In this document: piece after piece, positions 45,207-54,729 of the stretch
How positions within the stretch are numbered: the stretch's first letter is position 1
How the letters are laid out: the number at the start of each line of letters is the position of its first letter
NCBI GenBank assembly: GCA_025766275.1
Contig: JAFKAC010000033.1
Span: forward strand, 310,001-374,000
Direction: 5' to 3'
Length of the DNA stretch: 64,000 nucleotides
Origin: Lactarius indigo
Lineage: Eukaryota; Basidiomycota; Agaricomycetes; Russulales; Russulaceae
Translations under genes and position numbers: made by a program
Notes under the pieces: model-generated
The model's input: only the letters and a program-made list of their open reading frames with translations
What the model was told of the DNA's origin: nothing
Database searches by the model: none

Positions 45207-45888
45207 GTTACAGTAGGAACGTTCAGCTTGGCGTGAGCAAGTCTGGTCTTTCTATGTCAATGAGCGAGGGTTCAGCCAATAATGGCAAGGTTTAAGTGGT
45301 TAACAAGGATCTCAGAGTATGACACAATACTCAAGATGTGAGAGGGGTTCAGGGGTTCAAGAGGTTCGACGGTTCAGCAGAGAGTTACCCCAAGGGAATG
45401 GGAAAACAATGTATACTGTGATGGTAAAGAAGTCAAGTCTAAGGATACAAGCTACCTAGGGCCACGACTTATATAGAAAGAGGTTTGTTTGTGCAGAACA
45501 AACAAATGGCGCAATCTGCAGCAAGCGTGGGAAGAAAGTACAGCAATCCGCAGCAGGCACGGGAAAAGGAAGAAGAGGTGCACAGCTATCCACAGTAAGT
45601 GTGAGAAGAAGTAAGGATATAAAAGGCAAGTGAGACATGTCTCAAAGTTAAAAATAGAAATGAGACACCTGCCATAAAAGGGTGCATTTAGCCCAAGTAT
45701 AGTAGTAATAAAGACTTATAAGGACAATGAGTGTCTCATTGTCTCACTTTGCACTAGGAGAGAATCTTAAGGCTCCTAGTGCGCAGCAAGTCCAAAAAAG
45801 GGAAAGCCAAGAAAGGAAAGACTTTCCCGTGAACGCAAATGTAAGTAAGAAACTAAGGTAAAGCCAAAAACAAGTCCAGTCTGTAACA
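45207..45888 (-). mobile_element. Possible solo LTR or LTR-like insertion
   Basis: About 0.68 kb separates two adjoining parts of one conserved membrane-protein segment (FEWQVITKRQ and AYRWSIW). On the minus strand it begins TGTTACAGACTGG and ends CTGTAACG, so the ends are near-perfect inverted repeats of TGTTACAG. It contains a TATATAAG box and pyrimidine-rich stretches typical of LTRs. No 5-bp target duplication was found, which weakens the call. The host splice sites appear to coincide with its ends. Confidence 0.4.
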
Positions 45889-46097
45889 CCTGCCTCTTTG
45901 TGATCACCTGCCATTCGAACCAAAGCGACATGAAAAATTCGCATCTTCCAAGTTGCAGGTCACAGTTATTCTAGATCGAATGGGGGGGTATTCGGCACTC
46001 ACATGTAGATTCCTCCCATTAGGTAGAGGACTTTAATAAGAGTCGTTGCAAAACCATTGGGTTGCAGGAACTTGGGAATAAAAAAGTTGGTGGACAT

Positions 46098-47800
46098 GCT
46101 AGAGAAAACTGTCAAGTGCACCCCCAGGTTAAATTTGGGCGGAGGATGGGATGTCTGACAGAACGATGATCATAATATTGCACTCACAAAACTAAAGCCA
46201 GTCGTCCTAGCCATACCGCCATACCAGTCTGCGTGCAGTCTGCTTACCTGCCACTTCTCTCTAGTCTGCACCGGTGTTGTCAGCCAGAATACAAGCAAGA
46301 CACTGTTGGAATGTTGCTAGGGTGTGAGGGACAGCAGAGTCAAAGAACTGAGTTAAAATTACTACTTATCTCGGATTGGGGAATCATAATGCTCAGTTTG
46401 GCTGGCATTAACCAGACAGTGTTTCGGATCCTTGCCACATCTGAGTAGTCAATTCATTGGAAAACTGAATGAAATTTAAATGAGCCAACATCTCAGATAC
46501 TTCATATGCCATGTCCCCGTACCCACCACTCTAGAGTCAAAGGAGGGAGGACTCAGAGAGACACAGGGAAAGCTGGGAAGCTACTGGCTGCTGAAGATCC
46601 GCCACCACTTGCACTCTAGAATGTTGTATGGTCCTTGTGCACACATGCCTCAAGTGCACTACCGACAGTGAGATCCACATCAATAGGCCCTTCATGTCCC
46701 GATTACAGTGTAGGGCTGAGATTGAATAGCATCCAAATCAGCAGTGCTTGTTGTAAGCCTCTTTTTTTGTTTTATATTTTATTTCATTCCCACTTTGTCA
46801 CGTGCTCACCCTGTCTTCTTTCACCACTCAACAGGGAACATTACACAGTTGAACATGGTCTCGATGTGCATTTTTCTCCACATGTACTCATGAAGTCTGT
46901 CTCGAATGTTGATTGTCACACAGCTAGATGGCCATGTACTAGAACAGGCAAGCAGTACGTCGGCTATTCCACGTTTTCTTGGAGATGGGCTGGGGAAAGC
47001 ATGTCCATCGCTCGCTCTATGTTGACCTCGAGCCAGGTGATGGACAAGATCTGTTGACTCACGGACAACTGCACTGGCATCCAGGGCTTCTTTGTTTTCA
47101 ACTCCTTCAGCAGCGGTACTAGCTCTGGCTTCGGTGCCCTCCTTCTCGAACATCTCAGATTATGGCAAGAAATCTAAGCTTGAGTTCCGCGTATACCCTG
47201 CACTGCACTTGTCTTCCTCTGTGGTTGAACTGTATAACTCTGAGTCGGTGCTCACCCCACACAATTCTCAAACACACAAGTTGCTCGTTCGTGGTGTGTT
47301 TCTTTTCAGCTCGAGTTGTCTCATCCATCACAGCATCGCTGCACTGTGGTGGCTTTTCCCCTCCACTATGCATACTGACATCAATTCCAAGTTTCAGACC
47401 TTCCCATTACCGCTGTATTGCACAACCCACAACCATGGCCGGCCATTGGCCTCTGATACTGCCACCTCAGTGACTGTCACATCGCCAATATTAGCTGTAA
47501 GTCCCTTGAACCCACTCACCCACCACTCCTTCCACTGATCATCATCCTCACATTGGCACCATTACCAATGCTGCCACCAGCTCCACTGTCGCATGTGGAC
47601 TCCAAGCTGCTGCCTGCCACTTCCTGGGCCAATCTGAGCCCTGCACAGTGACGTGGCCACGGCTGGGGTGTGCATTAGCACAAGCCACAAGCTGCAACAA
47701 GTGCAACGAGGGCAGTGGTGGGTGAGCATTGTGGCAGCAGGGCCAGGCGGTGAAGACTAGGACCACAACAACGTGACTCCGACAACAGTGGCTGTGGAGC
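46098..47800. other. Region without a supported gene
   Basis: Open frames at 46635-47057 and 47092-47538 (+), and 47153-46821 (-), have no recognisable family. The stretch probably includes the promoter of the membrane-protein gene and the non-coding end of the decayed Plavaka element to the right. Confidence 0.35.
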
Positions 47801-49050
47801 CTAAAAAGCAATCTCGTTTGCGTGATGATCAATGTATTTATTTACATAGTATGCATCGAATGTGTCTAATGAAAATGTGAAATGAAAGTCCTGGGGTATT
47901 CTATGGGTCCCAAATGCAGGAATTAGATGGGCAGCATGTAGGAATGAGTCCAAGTGAACTACGGAACGCTCCTGTCTCCCACACACGATGTCAGGGCGAA
48001 CAACCCACATCCCCATTACAGGGTCCAGTCCTACCTTTTGAACCACTCCACAAGAGCAAATGGGTAATATGTGCCATCGTATTCAAATGAGAAGAAGAGA
48101 AAAACTCTTACGACACCCATCCCTCTCATCCTGGGCTCATTGTCATCATCAACAATAAATGCACAGTTCGCATCTTGGCATTGGGCCTCTCCATGATGGC
48201 GTTGATCGGATGCGCTTGTGTTGCATTCCATGAGCACCACTTGGGTCACTTGGGGCATGGAACGTTGTGACTGCTGAGTGAAACACAGATATTGTGTTGT
48301 CGATTGGAGGGACATAGTCTACTTCAGTATTGAGCTGGTGAGCAAGTGCCACCTGCATCAAGAAATGTAAATTGGGTTCATCTATGTGTCGAGAGAGACC
48401 ATCGATATCCTGGGGATACTGGTGTGCTTCTCAGAATCAGGGAACGAATATTTGGCTCAACAGAACGGTGACTTACCACACCTCTGGGCTAAGTTGACAT
48501 GACCCATTACGAACTTTGCACCCTCCACAGGGCCCTCGTCTTCGCCTTCACTTTCATTGCCATCAGGTCTTGACTGGTTTGGCATGTGCTGATGTGTATC
48601 TGGGAGGGGTGTGCCTGGCCGGTAACATTCCCCAGTTCAGCGAAATTGCTGCGCATAGCAGCAAGTTTGTCGAGGCGCTGGTTGGTCAGTAACATTTGAC
48701 CCAGCTGCCTCAAAGCGATTGGAATGGCGCCAGGGCCTCTTCACTGCTGTGATGTGACGGGACTCTGTGATAGAAGTACAAAGTCCACCCGGTGTGCACT
48801 GAAGTCTTCCACCTGCCGCCGGTAATGGACCAGAGAATGTTGCCTTGGAAGAGAAAACCCTGCAGGCCACACACCCAAGGTACGAAAGACTTCACGCAAG
48901 TCCGAAAATCTTCTCAAGGCTGGCTGTCAAAGTCATCCAGCGCCTTATTATTGATGTCATGACGGCGAGCAATGTAGCATGCATCAAGGAATGCGACCAT
49001 GCACCTGACCATATTGTCAGGTACATAACCCACAATGGCAGGCAGATACA
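47801..49050 (-). pseudogene. Decayed Plavaka-type transposase fragment (C-terminal part)
   Basis: Reading down from 49050, conserved blocks of basidiomycete Plavaka/CACTA-like transposases appear in the right order but in different frames: PAIVGYVPDNMVRCMVAFLD, GLCTSITESRHITAVKRPW, ALGQMLLTNQRLDKLAA, VRVFLFFSFEYDGTYYPFAL with VEWF, GMWVVRPD, and the terminal DAYYVNKYIDHHANEIAF before a stop at 47801. At least one frame change lies in the EWF/GMW junction (about 48040) and others upstream, so it is not functional. The rest of the gene was displaced by Gypsy-2 and should continue beyond the right edge. Confidence 0.8.
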
Positions 49051-49055
49051 CCTGT

Positions 49056-49243
49056 TGTTACGCCACTACAGGGGTGTGTAGTACGACCTGTACCAAGTCA
49101 GTTAAGTCACGGTAGTGCAAGCTCTAAGGCTCGGCTTCAGTAGAAGGATGCACAAGGATCACAAGGACAATGGTCACTTGGATCGTAGAGGGAGGCTAAG
49201 ATGCGAAGGTCTAGCAGAGGCTCGGGGAGTTCTTGAGACAGGG
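49056..49243 (-). repeat. Gypsy-2 3' LTR, distal part
   Basis: On the plus strand it begins TGTTACGCCACTACAGGGG, resembling the start of the Gypsy-1 LTR (TGTTACGCCCTAGCAGGGG). It ends in CAGGG, the Gypsy-1 target site. Confidence 0.8.
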
Positions 49244-49822
49244 TGTTACGCCCTAGCAGGGGCGTGGGTTCTAAAGGTTCTGAATCACACAAGTATCAAG
49301 CGAAGACCTCTGTTGTCTTGTTGCTATGAAATACAAGTGATAAAAGTGTGGCACAAAGTGCAGCACTACTCTGTAACGTAGGACTCCTCGTCCGAAGTGT
49401 CTAACACTTCTCTACACTTGATCTTGCTAGTGCACAGAGTATAACAGGTGTGACGCGTTGATATAGTTCAACTGCAAAGACTTCGAAGTGTCCTGGTTAG
49501 GGACTGAGGTAGGGGATGCACAAGAAGAGAGGGATAAGGCGAGGTCACACCAAAGTACGAAGGCAAGGTTGCTAGATTGCAAACGAAGCCAAGTCTGGCT
49601 TCCTACGGTCTATGGTACAGGTTTATATAGGACGAGGTTCCAAACAACATGAACACAAGTCCACACAACATCAAAGAGACTAAACGGAGTAAACAGAAGT
49701 TCGGATCAAAGAAACAGCGCTACTAATCGCAATAGCTCCTTTGGTAACAAGGTATAGTACAGAAGGGGAAAGGCAAGGTGGAAACATACTGTGATTGAGG
49801 TCCGAAGCGTCGGATCATAACA
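49244..49822 (-). repeat. Gypsy-1 3' LTR
   Basis: 579 bp, TGTTA...TAACA ends; the purine-rich tract AGAGAGGGGCTCA directly precedes it on the minus strand. Confidence 0.96.
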
Positions 49823-49848
49823 TGAGCCCCTCTCTAAGTCAACTCTCC

Positions 49849-52800
49849 CTAGAGTGCTTCGAAGTCCATCAGGTCATAGACATCGTTGTCTACATCGTTG
49901 GAGGGGGTGTTTTCGCGAGGGAGGGGGCAGCGATGTTGGCGAAGGAAGTTGAAGGGGCCATAGGTCCCGCACTTGCGACAGTTTTCATACTTGGGGCATT
50001 TGATTTCTTCATGGCTGTTGCTGGTGAAACACTTGCCACACCACTGAGTGCGTTCTTCTGGGGCTGGCCAAAGGCACTGGTAGGGGAAGTGGTCAGTGCT
50101 AGAACACCTCCAGCAAAACTTCTGTTTTTGAGGGCAAGCGAAGGAGAGGTGGTCTTCGGACTGGCACCTGTAGCAAAGTCGGATGGTACCAGTCCCCTTC
50201 TTGTTGGACCTGCGCTTGCGCCTCTTCTTCCTTTCTGCAGAGGGACTAGGTCCTTCTGGTTCGTCGTGGAGCTCTGGCATGGAGTGGTAACGAGGTGGGG
50301 CAGGGGGAGGAATGTGGTGGACCCCAAAGGGGTGAGTTTCTTCTTCCGGAGGAGGTGGGTGTAGTGCAAGCCATCGGTCTGCAATCCGGACATAGGCCTT
50401 GTGCTCTTGTAGCCTCCTTCGGGTGCTGGTTAGTTGCATGTCCATGTTGAGGAGGTGCCTTTTGAGGGGCTCCATCGTCTTGTACAGGCCTTCAATCTCC
50501 TTTCGGAGGGCCTTCTGGTTTCGCAAGAGTCGGCGGGTCCTGGCGATTTCTGCTGTGAGGCGGTCATCTTTCAGGTCTTCCAGGACTTCGTCGACTTGTC
50601 CGGCTGTGGAAGAAGCTTCGTCCAAGTTCTGCATCTGAGCTGGGGTGATAGGAGGAGCTGGATTGTGGGGGTCGTCGTCTCTGGGGAGGAGGAAGAGGGG
50701 GAGGCCATAGTGGGGAAGGTTCTTGCCCATGGTGCCGATGACATCTTCTTTGTTCTCGCTGATCTTGATCCATTTAGCATCCTTTCGGATGTATGAGGTT
50801 GGGTCAGCATCGTCAGGGATGAGGAAGTGCACATAGCGGCTGCTCCAGGGGTCATTCAAGAAGAAGGGGTAGCCAGGGTCGTCGTCTTCTTCAGCAGTGA
50901 TGTGCATCCTTTCATAGTTAATGGGGAGTGCGTCCATGATTGGGTCGTTGATTATTTCGCTGAGACGGGCCATGGTTACTCTAGGATCAGGGGGGGAGGT
51001 GGTAGGTCGGTGTATCTCGGGAGTAGGGGGAGCTGTGTGTCCAGGAGGGGGAACGCGAAGGGCTATTCCTCCTCCTTCTGTTTCTATGACGCTGGGCATG
51101 GTGGGATCGATGGGTTGTGGTTCCTGGATGAGTGCAGGCAAGGAGGGGGGTCGTGCTGGGAAGGGAGAATAGCCAGAGGAGGGTGTGACAGAGGGTGTTT
51201 CGTCAAAGGAGCCTCTTTCCATGGCACGAGCAACAAGACGTTCTACAGAGGAGGAGCGAGAGGGCATGGTGAAGCTAGTGGGGAAGGTGGTTGCTGTTCG
51301 TACTGTTACTTCCTTTCGTTTTAACCATTGCTTTGCTCCTTCGCTTCTGGGGTTGCTTTCAAAGTGTTCCTGGATAAGTTCTGGGGCGTTGAGGTTCTTT
51401 TCTGGTTCCCAACTGTTGTGTGCATCGGAGTATCCCTTCCACTTGATTAGGAACTGTAACTGGTTCCTGTGGCGTCTTGTTTCTAGTATTTTCTCGACTT
51501 CCCACTCCTGTTCTCCATCTACTAGATCTGGGGGTGGTTCCGTAAAGTTCTTTCCATGTATGGAGGTTTCTTTGTACGGCATCAGGAGGGACGCATGGAA
51601 TACTGGGTGGATCCGCCACTGATGGGGAAGTTTCAGGGCATATGTGGTGGCGGAGATCTTCTTTGTGACCCTGAAGGGTCCATATCTTTTTGGGGCTAAC
51701 TTGAAACTAGGGTGCGTTGTTTTCAAGTTCCTGGCATCCAGCCACACACTATCTCCTTCTGTGTGTTGTTCGAAGCGAGAGGATCCTTTGTAGAGTGACT
51801 GTGCATGGGTAATTGCTGCTTGGGCAGTCCTTCTGGCTTCCTGGATTCGCTCCAATCTTTCTTGTGTTCCTGGTACTGTGGTCGTTCTTTCTGGTTGGTG
51901 TACTCTTGGGATGTATCCAAGGATTAATTCGTAGGGTGCCTTTTTAGTGGTTGCGCTTGGCCAGGAGTTGTGGGTGTACTGTGCCAGTGGTAGTAGCTCC
52001 GTCCAATTGTCTTGTTGATGGTTTATGAACATTCGGAGGTACTGCTCTAACCACTGGTTCGTTCGCTCTGATTGTCCATCTGTTTGTGGGTGGTATGCTG
52101 TGCTGATGTTTTGTTCTATGTCAAGCACTCTGCACAGTTCTTTGATGAACTTCGCTGTGAATCTGGGGTCTCTGTCGGAGATGACCCTTCTTGGTAGTCC
52201 ATAGTGTGGCAGGACAGTTTTGGCATAGAGTTTTGCCACTCCTTCTGCGTCTATTGTCTCGCTGCATGGGATAAAGAAGGCTGCTTTGGAACAGTCATGA
52301 TCCGTGATGGTGAGAATTGTGTCATTGTCTTCTGATTGGGGTAGCTTTGTGATGAAGTCTAGAGCGATGGTTTCAAAAGGGAGTGCTTCTGGGTTAGTCT
52401 TGATGGGGAATATCGGTGGTTTCGGGTTCCCAGGGAAGTTCTTGTTTGATTGGCATGTGGCACAGCCCTTTACATATGCGGATATGTCGTCTTTCATGTT
52501 TGGCCACCAAAAGTCTTGTGACACTAACCACAAGGTCTTTGTTATTCCGGGGTGTCCAGCTGTTTTTGTATCGTGAAACAGGGAAATTACCCCCCTCTTT
52601 AGCGGTGTGTTGTCCACAACCACCAGTTTGTCACCTCTCCACCAGTGTTTGCCTTGTTTTACTAGGTGGAAGGGGGCGGCCCACTCGTCCAGAGTGTCTT
52701 GGTGGTCTAATTGGTGTGCCATGACTCGGTCATCTATCCTTATGGAGAGAGCGGAGTTTGCGAAGATGGTTGGGGTCAGGACCACTACATCAGTGTTATC

Positions 52801-54729
52801 CCCTGCTCCGGTGTCGTGGTCAGGGCGTCTTGACAGGGCATCAGCATGGTTTTGGGGTCCGGGTTTGTGGTGAAGTTTGATGTGATAGTCTGCAAGTCTG
52901 GGGATGTAACGCGCCACTCTCCTATTGATTTGTCGAGGGTGGCGATAATATTCTAGGTTTTTGTGGTCTGTAAACACTGTGATTTCGTGGGGGGACCCTA
53001 AAAGAAGGTGTCTCCAGTGTTCCAGTCCTCTGATTACTGCCAGGAGTTCCCTGTCATGGATGTCATAGTTGCGCTCCGCTTCTGAAAAGGATTTGGAGAA
53101 GTATCCCACAGCTTGTGGTTTGTTTCGGCTGTCTCTTTGTGTTAAGATTGCCCCTGTGGCGAAAGCGGAGGCATCTACTTCTAGTTCGAAAGGTTTGTCC
53201 ATATCTGGTTGACATAAGATGGGGTCTTTGCACACAAGCGTGATGAGAGCTTCTAAGGCTTCTGCTGCTTCCTTTGTCCATCTGAAGGGTCCTTCTGACG
53301 TCTTTATTGTGTCCGTGATGGGTCTTGCTAAGTGAGCGAAGTTGGGGATGAAGGGTCGCTGATAACTTAGTGTTCCCAACACACTTCTTGCTTGTTTGAC
53401 TGACTTAATGTCTCTTGGCCAGTCTTTTAGTCCTTCTACTTTCTTTGGGTCGATTTTGATTTGGGACCCATCGATGACAATGCCTAGGTAGTGGATCTTT
53501 CTTTGTTCGAACACGCATTTCGACGCTTTGAGGAAATAAGATTCCTTTTCACAGATTTCCAAGAACTCGTGTACAATTTGTCTGTGGCGTTCTGTATCTT
53601 CTTCTGTGGCTATCAGGACATCGTCCATGTACACAAATAGCTCTCTTGGGTATTTGTCCATAAGTGGTCGAAGTATTCTGCTCATGGTTCTTGCAAAGGT
53701 GGCTGGTGCATTTGTGAGGCCGAAGGTCATGACTCGAGGGATGAACAGCCCCCTTGGTGTCTTGAAGGCTGCCTTCCACTGGTCTTCTTCTTTTATGCAG
53801 ATGTTATGGTACCCCCATCTGATATCGAACTTTGAGAACAGTGTTTTCCCATTTAAGTTGGTCAGGATGTCGGAGATGAGGGGTAGTGGGTAAGTGTCTT
53901 TTATCGTCCAGGTGTTTAGGGGTCTGTAGTCCAGGATAGGACGCAACCCTCCGTCTGTTTTCTTTCTGAAGAAGAAGGAGGAAGCGTAGGGGGAGCTTCC
54001 TTCATAGATGTATCCTTTTGCTATGTTTTCGTCAAGATATGCCTTCAACTCCTTGTCTTCTTCTGGAGTCAAGGGGTAGATTTTGCAGTTGATCTTGTTG
54101 GGTGCATCTGGTCGCAATGTGATGGGATGGTCTTCTTCTCTTTCTGGGGGAAAGCGCTGTGCTTCTTCATCTGAGAATACCTTGTTGTGGCGCTGGTATT
54201 CTTCTGGGATTGCAGTTTCTTTTACTGGGTCAAAGGTTGTTTTGGTTGCTGCCGCTTTTGCTTCTTGGTGTCGCTTTCTTCGGAAGCGGTACCCTCCTGT
54301 CAGGATGGTGATGGCTTCTCCTTTCAGCTCTTGTTTCTTCCAGTCTATGTCTGGGTTTTCGTGTTCAAACCAGGGGTATCCAAAGATCATTCTGTCTTCT
54401 CCTAGGCTAGTTACGAAAAACTGGAAAGGAGTTTCTTCTTCTCCTCTTTTTATCCATAGCTGGCATGTTTCTGTCATGGTGCCATCTTTGTTTAGCGATC
54501 CATCTACATTTCGGACCAATCTGGGTGGTTTCAGAGGAGTGGTTCCTAGTCCAAGTTTTTGGATTAGGTTTCGGTCGATTAGGTTGTCTGTTGCACCGCT
54601 GTCTAGCAGCACATTTATGCGAGCTTCTTTGTAGTAAAGGCGAACGAGGACTTTGATTGTCATAGCACTATCGCGAACACTATACATTGAGTTGGCCTCC
54701 CTGTCAGCTCTCACAGGTCGGCATCGCAA
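49849..54729 (-). CDS. Gypsy-1 Pol with chromodomain and a fused C-terminal zinc-knuckle module
   Basis: Single open frame of about 1626 codons, long for a chromoviral Pol. Approximate residue order: aspartic protease VLLDSGATDNLID (about 43); reverse transcriptase with DIRWGYHNI and FVYMDDVLIAT (about 363); RNase H (FELEVDASAFATGAIL, FTDHKNLEYY); integrase with the H..H..C..C finger ending CATCQSNK, core strands ALDFITKLP, VISDRDPRF and HPQTDGQSER; and chromodomain WEVEKILETRRHRNQLQFL, KWKGYSDAHNSWEPE (about 1070-1115). About 500 further residues follow without a stop: a Pro-rich linker, a segment DPWSSRYVHFLIPDDAD, a coiled coil (about 1376-1446), a basic KKRRKRRSNKK stretch and CCHC knuckles CYRCQSEDHLSFAC and CWRCSSTDHFPYQC plus a further Cys/His cluster. 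The first in-frame ATG is at 54687, inside the frame, fitting synthesis by frameshifting from Gag. No damage is seen. Confidence 0.93.
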   Translation of the reverse strand: MRCRPVRADREANSMYSVRDSAMTIKVLVRLYYKEARINVLLDSGATDNLIDRNLIQKLGLGTTPLKPPRLVRNVDGSLNKDGTMTETCQLWIKRGEEETPFQFFVTSLGEDRMIFGYPWFEHENPDIDWKKQELKGEAITILTGGYRFRRKRHQEAKAAATKTTFDPVKETAIPEEYQRHNKVFSDEEAQRFPPEREEDHPITLRPDAPNKINCKIYPLTPEEDKELKAYLDENIAKGYIYEGSSPYASSFFFRKKTDGGLRPILDYRPLNTWTIKDTYPLPLISDILTNLNGKTLFSKFDIRWGYHNICIKEEDQWKAAFKTPRGLFIPRVMTFGLTNAPATFARTMSRILRPLMDKYPRELFVYMDDVLIATEEDTERHRQIVHEFLEICEKESYFLKASKCVFEQRKIHYLGIVIDGSQIKIDPKKVEGLKDWPRDIKSVKQARSVLGTLSYQRPFIPNFAHLARPITDTIKTSEGPFRWTKEAAEALEALITLVCKDPILCQPDMDKPFELEVDASAFATGAILTQRDSRNKPQAVGYFSKSFSEAERNYDIHDRELLAVIRGLEHWRHLLLGSPHEITVFTDHKNLEYYRHPRQINRRVARYIPRLADYHIKLHHKPGPQNHADALSRRPDHDTGAGDNTDVVVLTPTIFANSALSIRIDDRVMAHQLDHQDTLDEWAAPFHLVKQGKHWWRGDKLVVVDNTPLKRGVISLFHDTKTAGHPGITKTLWLVSQDFWWPNMKDDISAYVKGCATCQSNKNFPGNPKPPIFPIKTNPEALPFETIALDFITKLPQSEDNDTILTITDHDCSKAAFFIPCSETIDAEGVAKLYAKTVLPHYGLPRRVISDRDPRFTAKFIKELCRVLDIEQNISTAYHPQTDGQSERTNQWLEQYLRMFINHQQDNWTELLPLAQYTHNSWPSATTKKAPYELILGYIPRVHQPERTTTVPGTQERLERIQEARRTAQAAITHAQSLYKGSSRFEQHTEGDSVWLDARNLKTTHPSFKLAPKRYGPFRVTKKISATTYALKLPHQWRIHPVFHASLLMPYKETSIHGKNFTEPPPDLVDGEQEWEVEKILETRRHRNQLQFLIKWKGYSDAHNSWEPEKNLNAPELIQEHFESNPRSEGAKQWLKRKEVTVRTATTFPTSFTMPSRSSSVERLVARAMERGSFDETPSVTPSSGYSPFPARPPSLPALIQEPQPIDPTMPSVIETEGGGIALRVPPPGHTAPPTPEIHRPTTSPPDPRVTMARLSEIINDPIMDALPINYERMHITAEEDDDPGYPFFLNDPWSSRYVHFLIPDDADPTSYIRKDAKWIKISENKEDVIGTMGKNLPHYGLPLFLLPRDDDPHNPAPPITPAQMQNLDEASSTAGQVDEVLEDLKDDRLTAEIARTRRLLRNQKALRKEIEGLYKTMEPLKRHLLNMDMQLTSTRRRLQEHKAYVRIADRWLALHPPPPEEETHPFGVHHIPPPAPPRYHSMPELHDEPEGPSPSAERKKRRKRRSNKKGTGTIRLCYRCQSEDHLSFACPQKQKFCWRCSSTDHFPYQCLWPAPEERTQWCGKCFTSNSHEEIKCPKYENCRKCGTYGPFNFLRQHRCPLPRENTPSNDVDNDVYDLMDFEAL

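Larger units (their letters stand above)
37254..46097 (-). pseudogene. Multi-pass membrane protein gene (Agaricomycete 7-TM-like) split by three insertions
   Basis: The reading runs from an ATG at 46097 (MSTNFFIPKFLQPNGF) through small exons: 46097-46003, 45944 to about 45899 (EFFMSLWFEWQVITKRQ), about 45205-45182 (AYRWSIW), 45115-45029 (LFAIIMAFVSFGATTPINC), 44964-44944, 44892-44840, 44784-44702 (IAIWEKNRIVCTIAFATWL), 44579-44406 (TVIITLGQDLVLIILMFL), 44338-44291, one ending 44230, 37654-37567 (MAVGALCIYRSLADYS) and 37506 onward. The motif order FEW, RW, INC, IAIW matches a membrane-protein family expanded in Agaricomycetes, of DUF6533 type as I recall. The Copia element lies in the intron between the exons ending 44230 and beginning 37654, whose phases still match. 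The CACTA-like element cuts the last exon, replacing the original ending (stop at 27121-27119) with 24 element-encoded residues. Two junctions, at 44702/44579 and 44291/about 44250, did not resolve, so it may be non-functional. Confidence 0.65.

Noticed and set aside
47092..47538. 148-codon plus-strand frame
   Set aside because: Low-complexity Ser/Leu/His composition, no family, and it lies between two transposon-affected loci.
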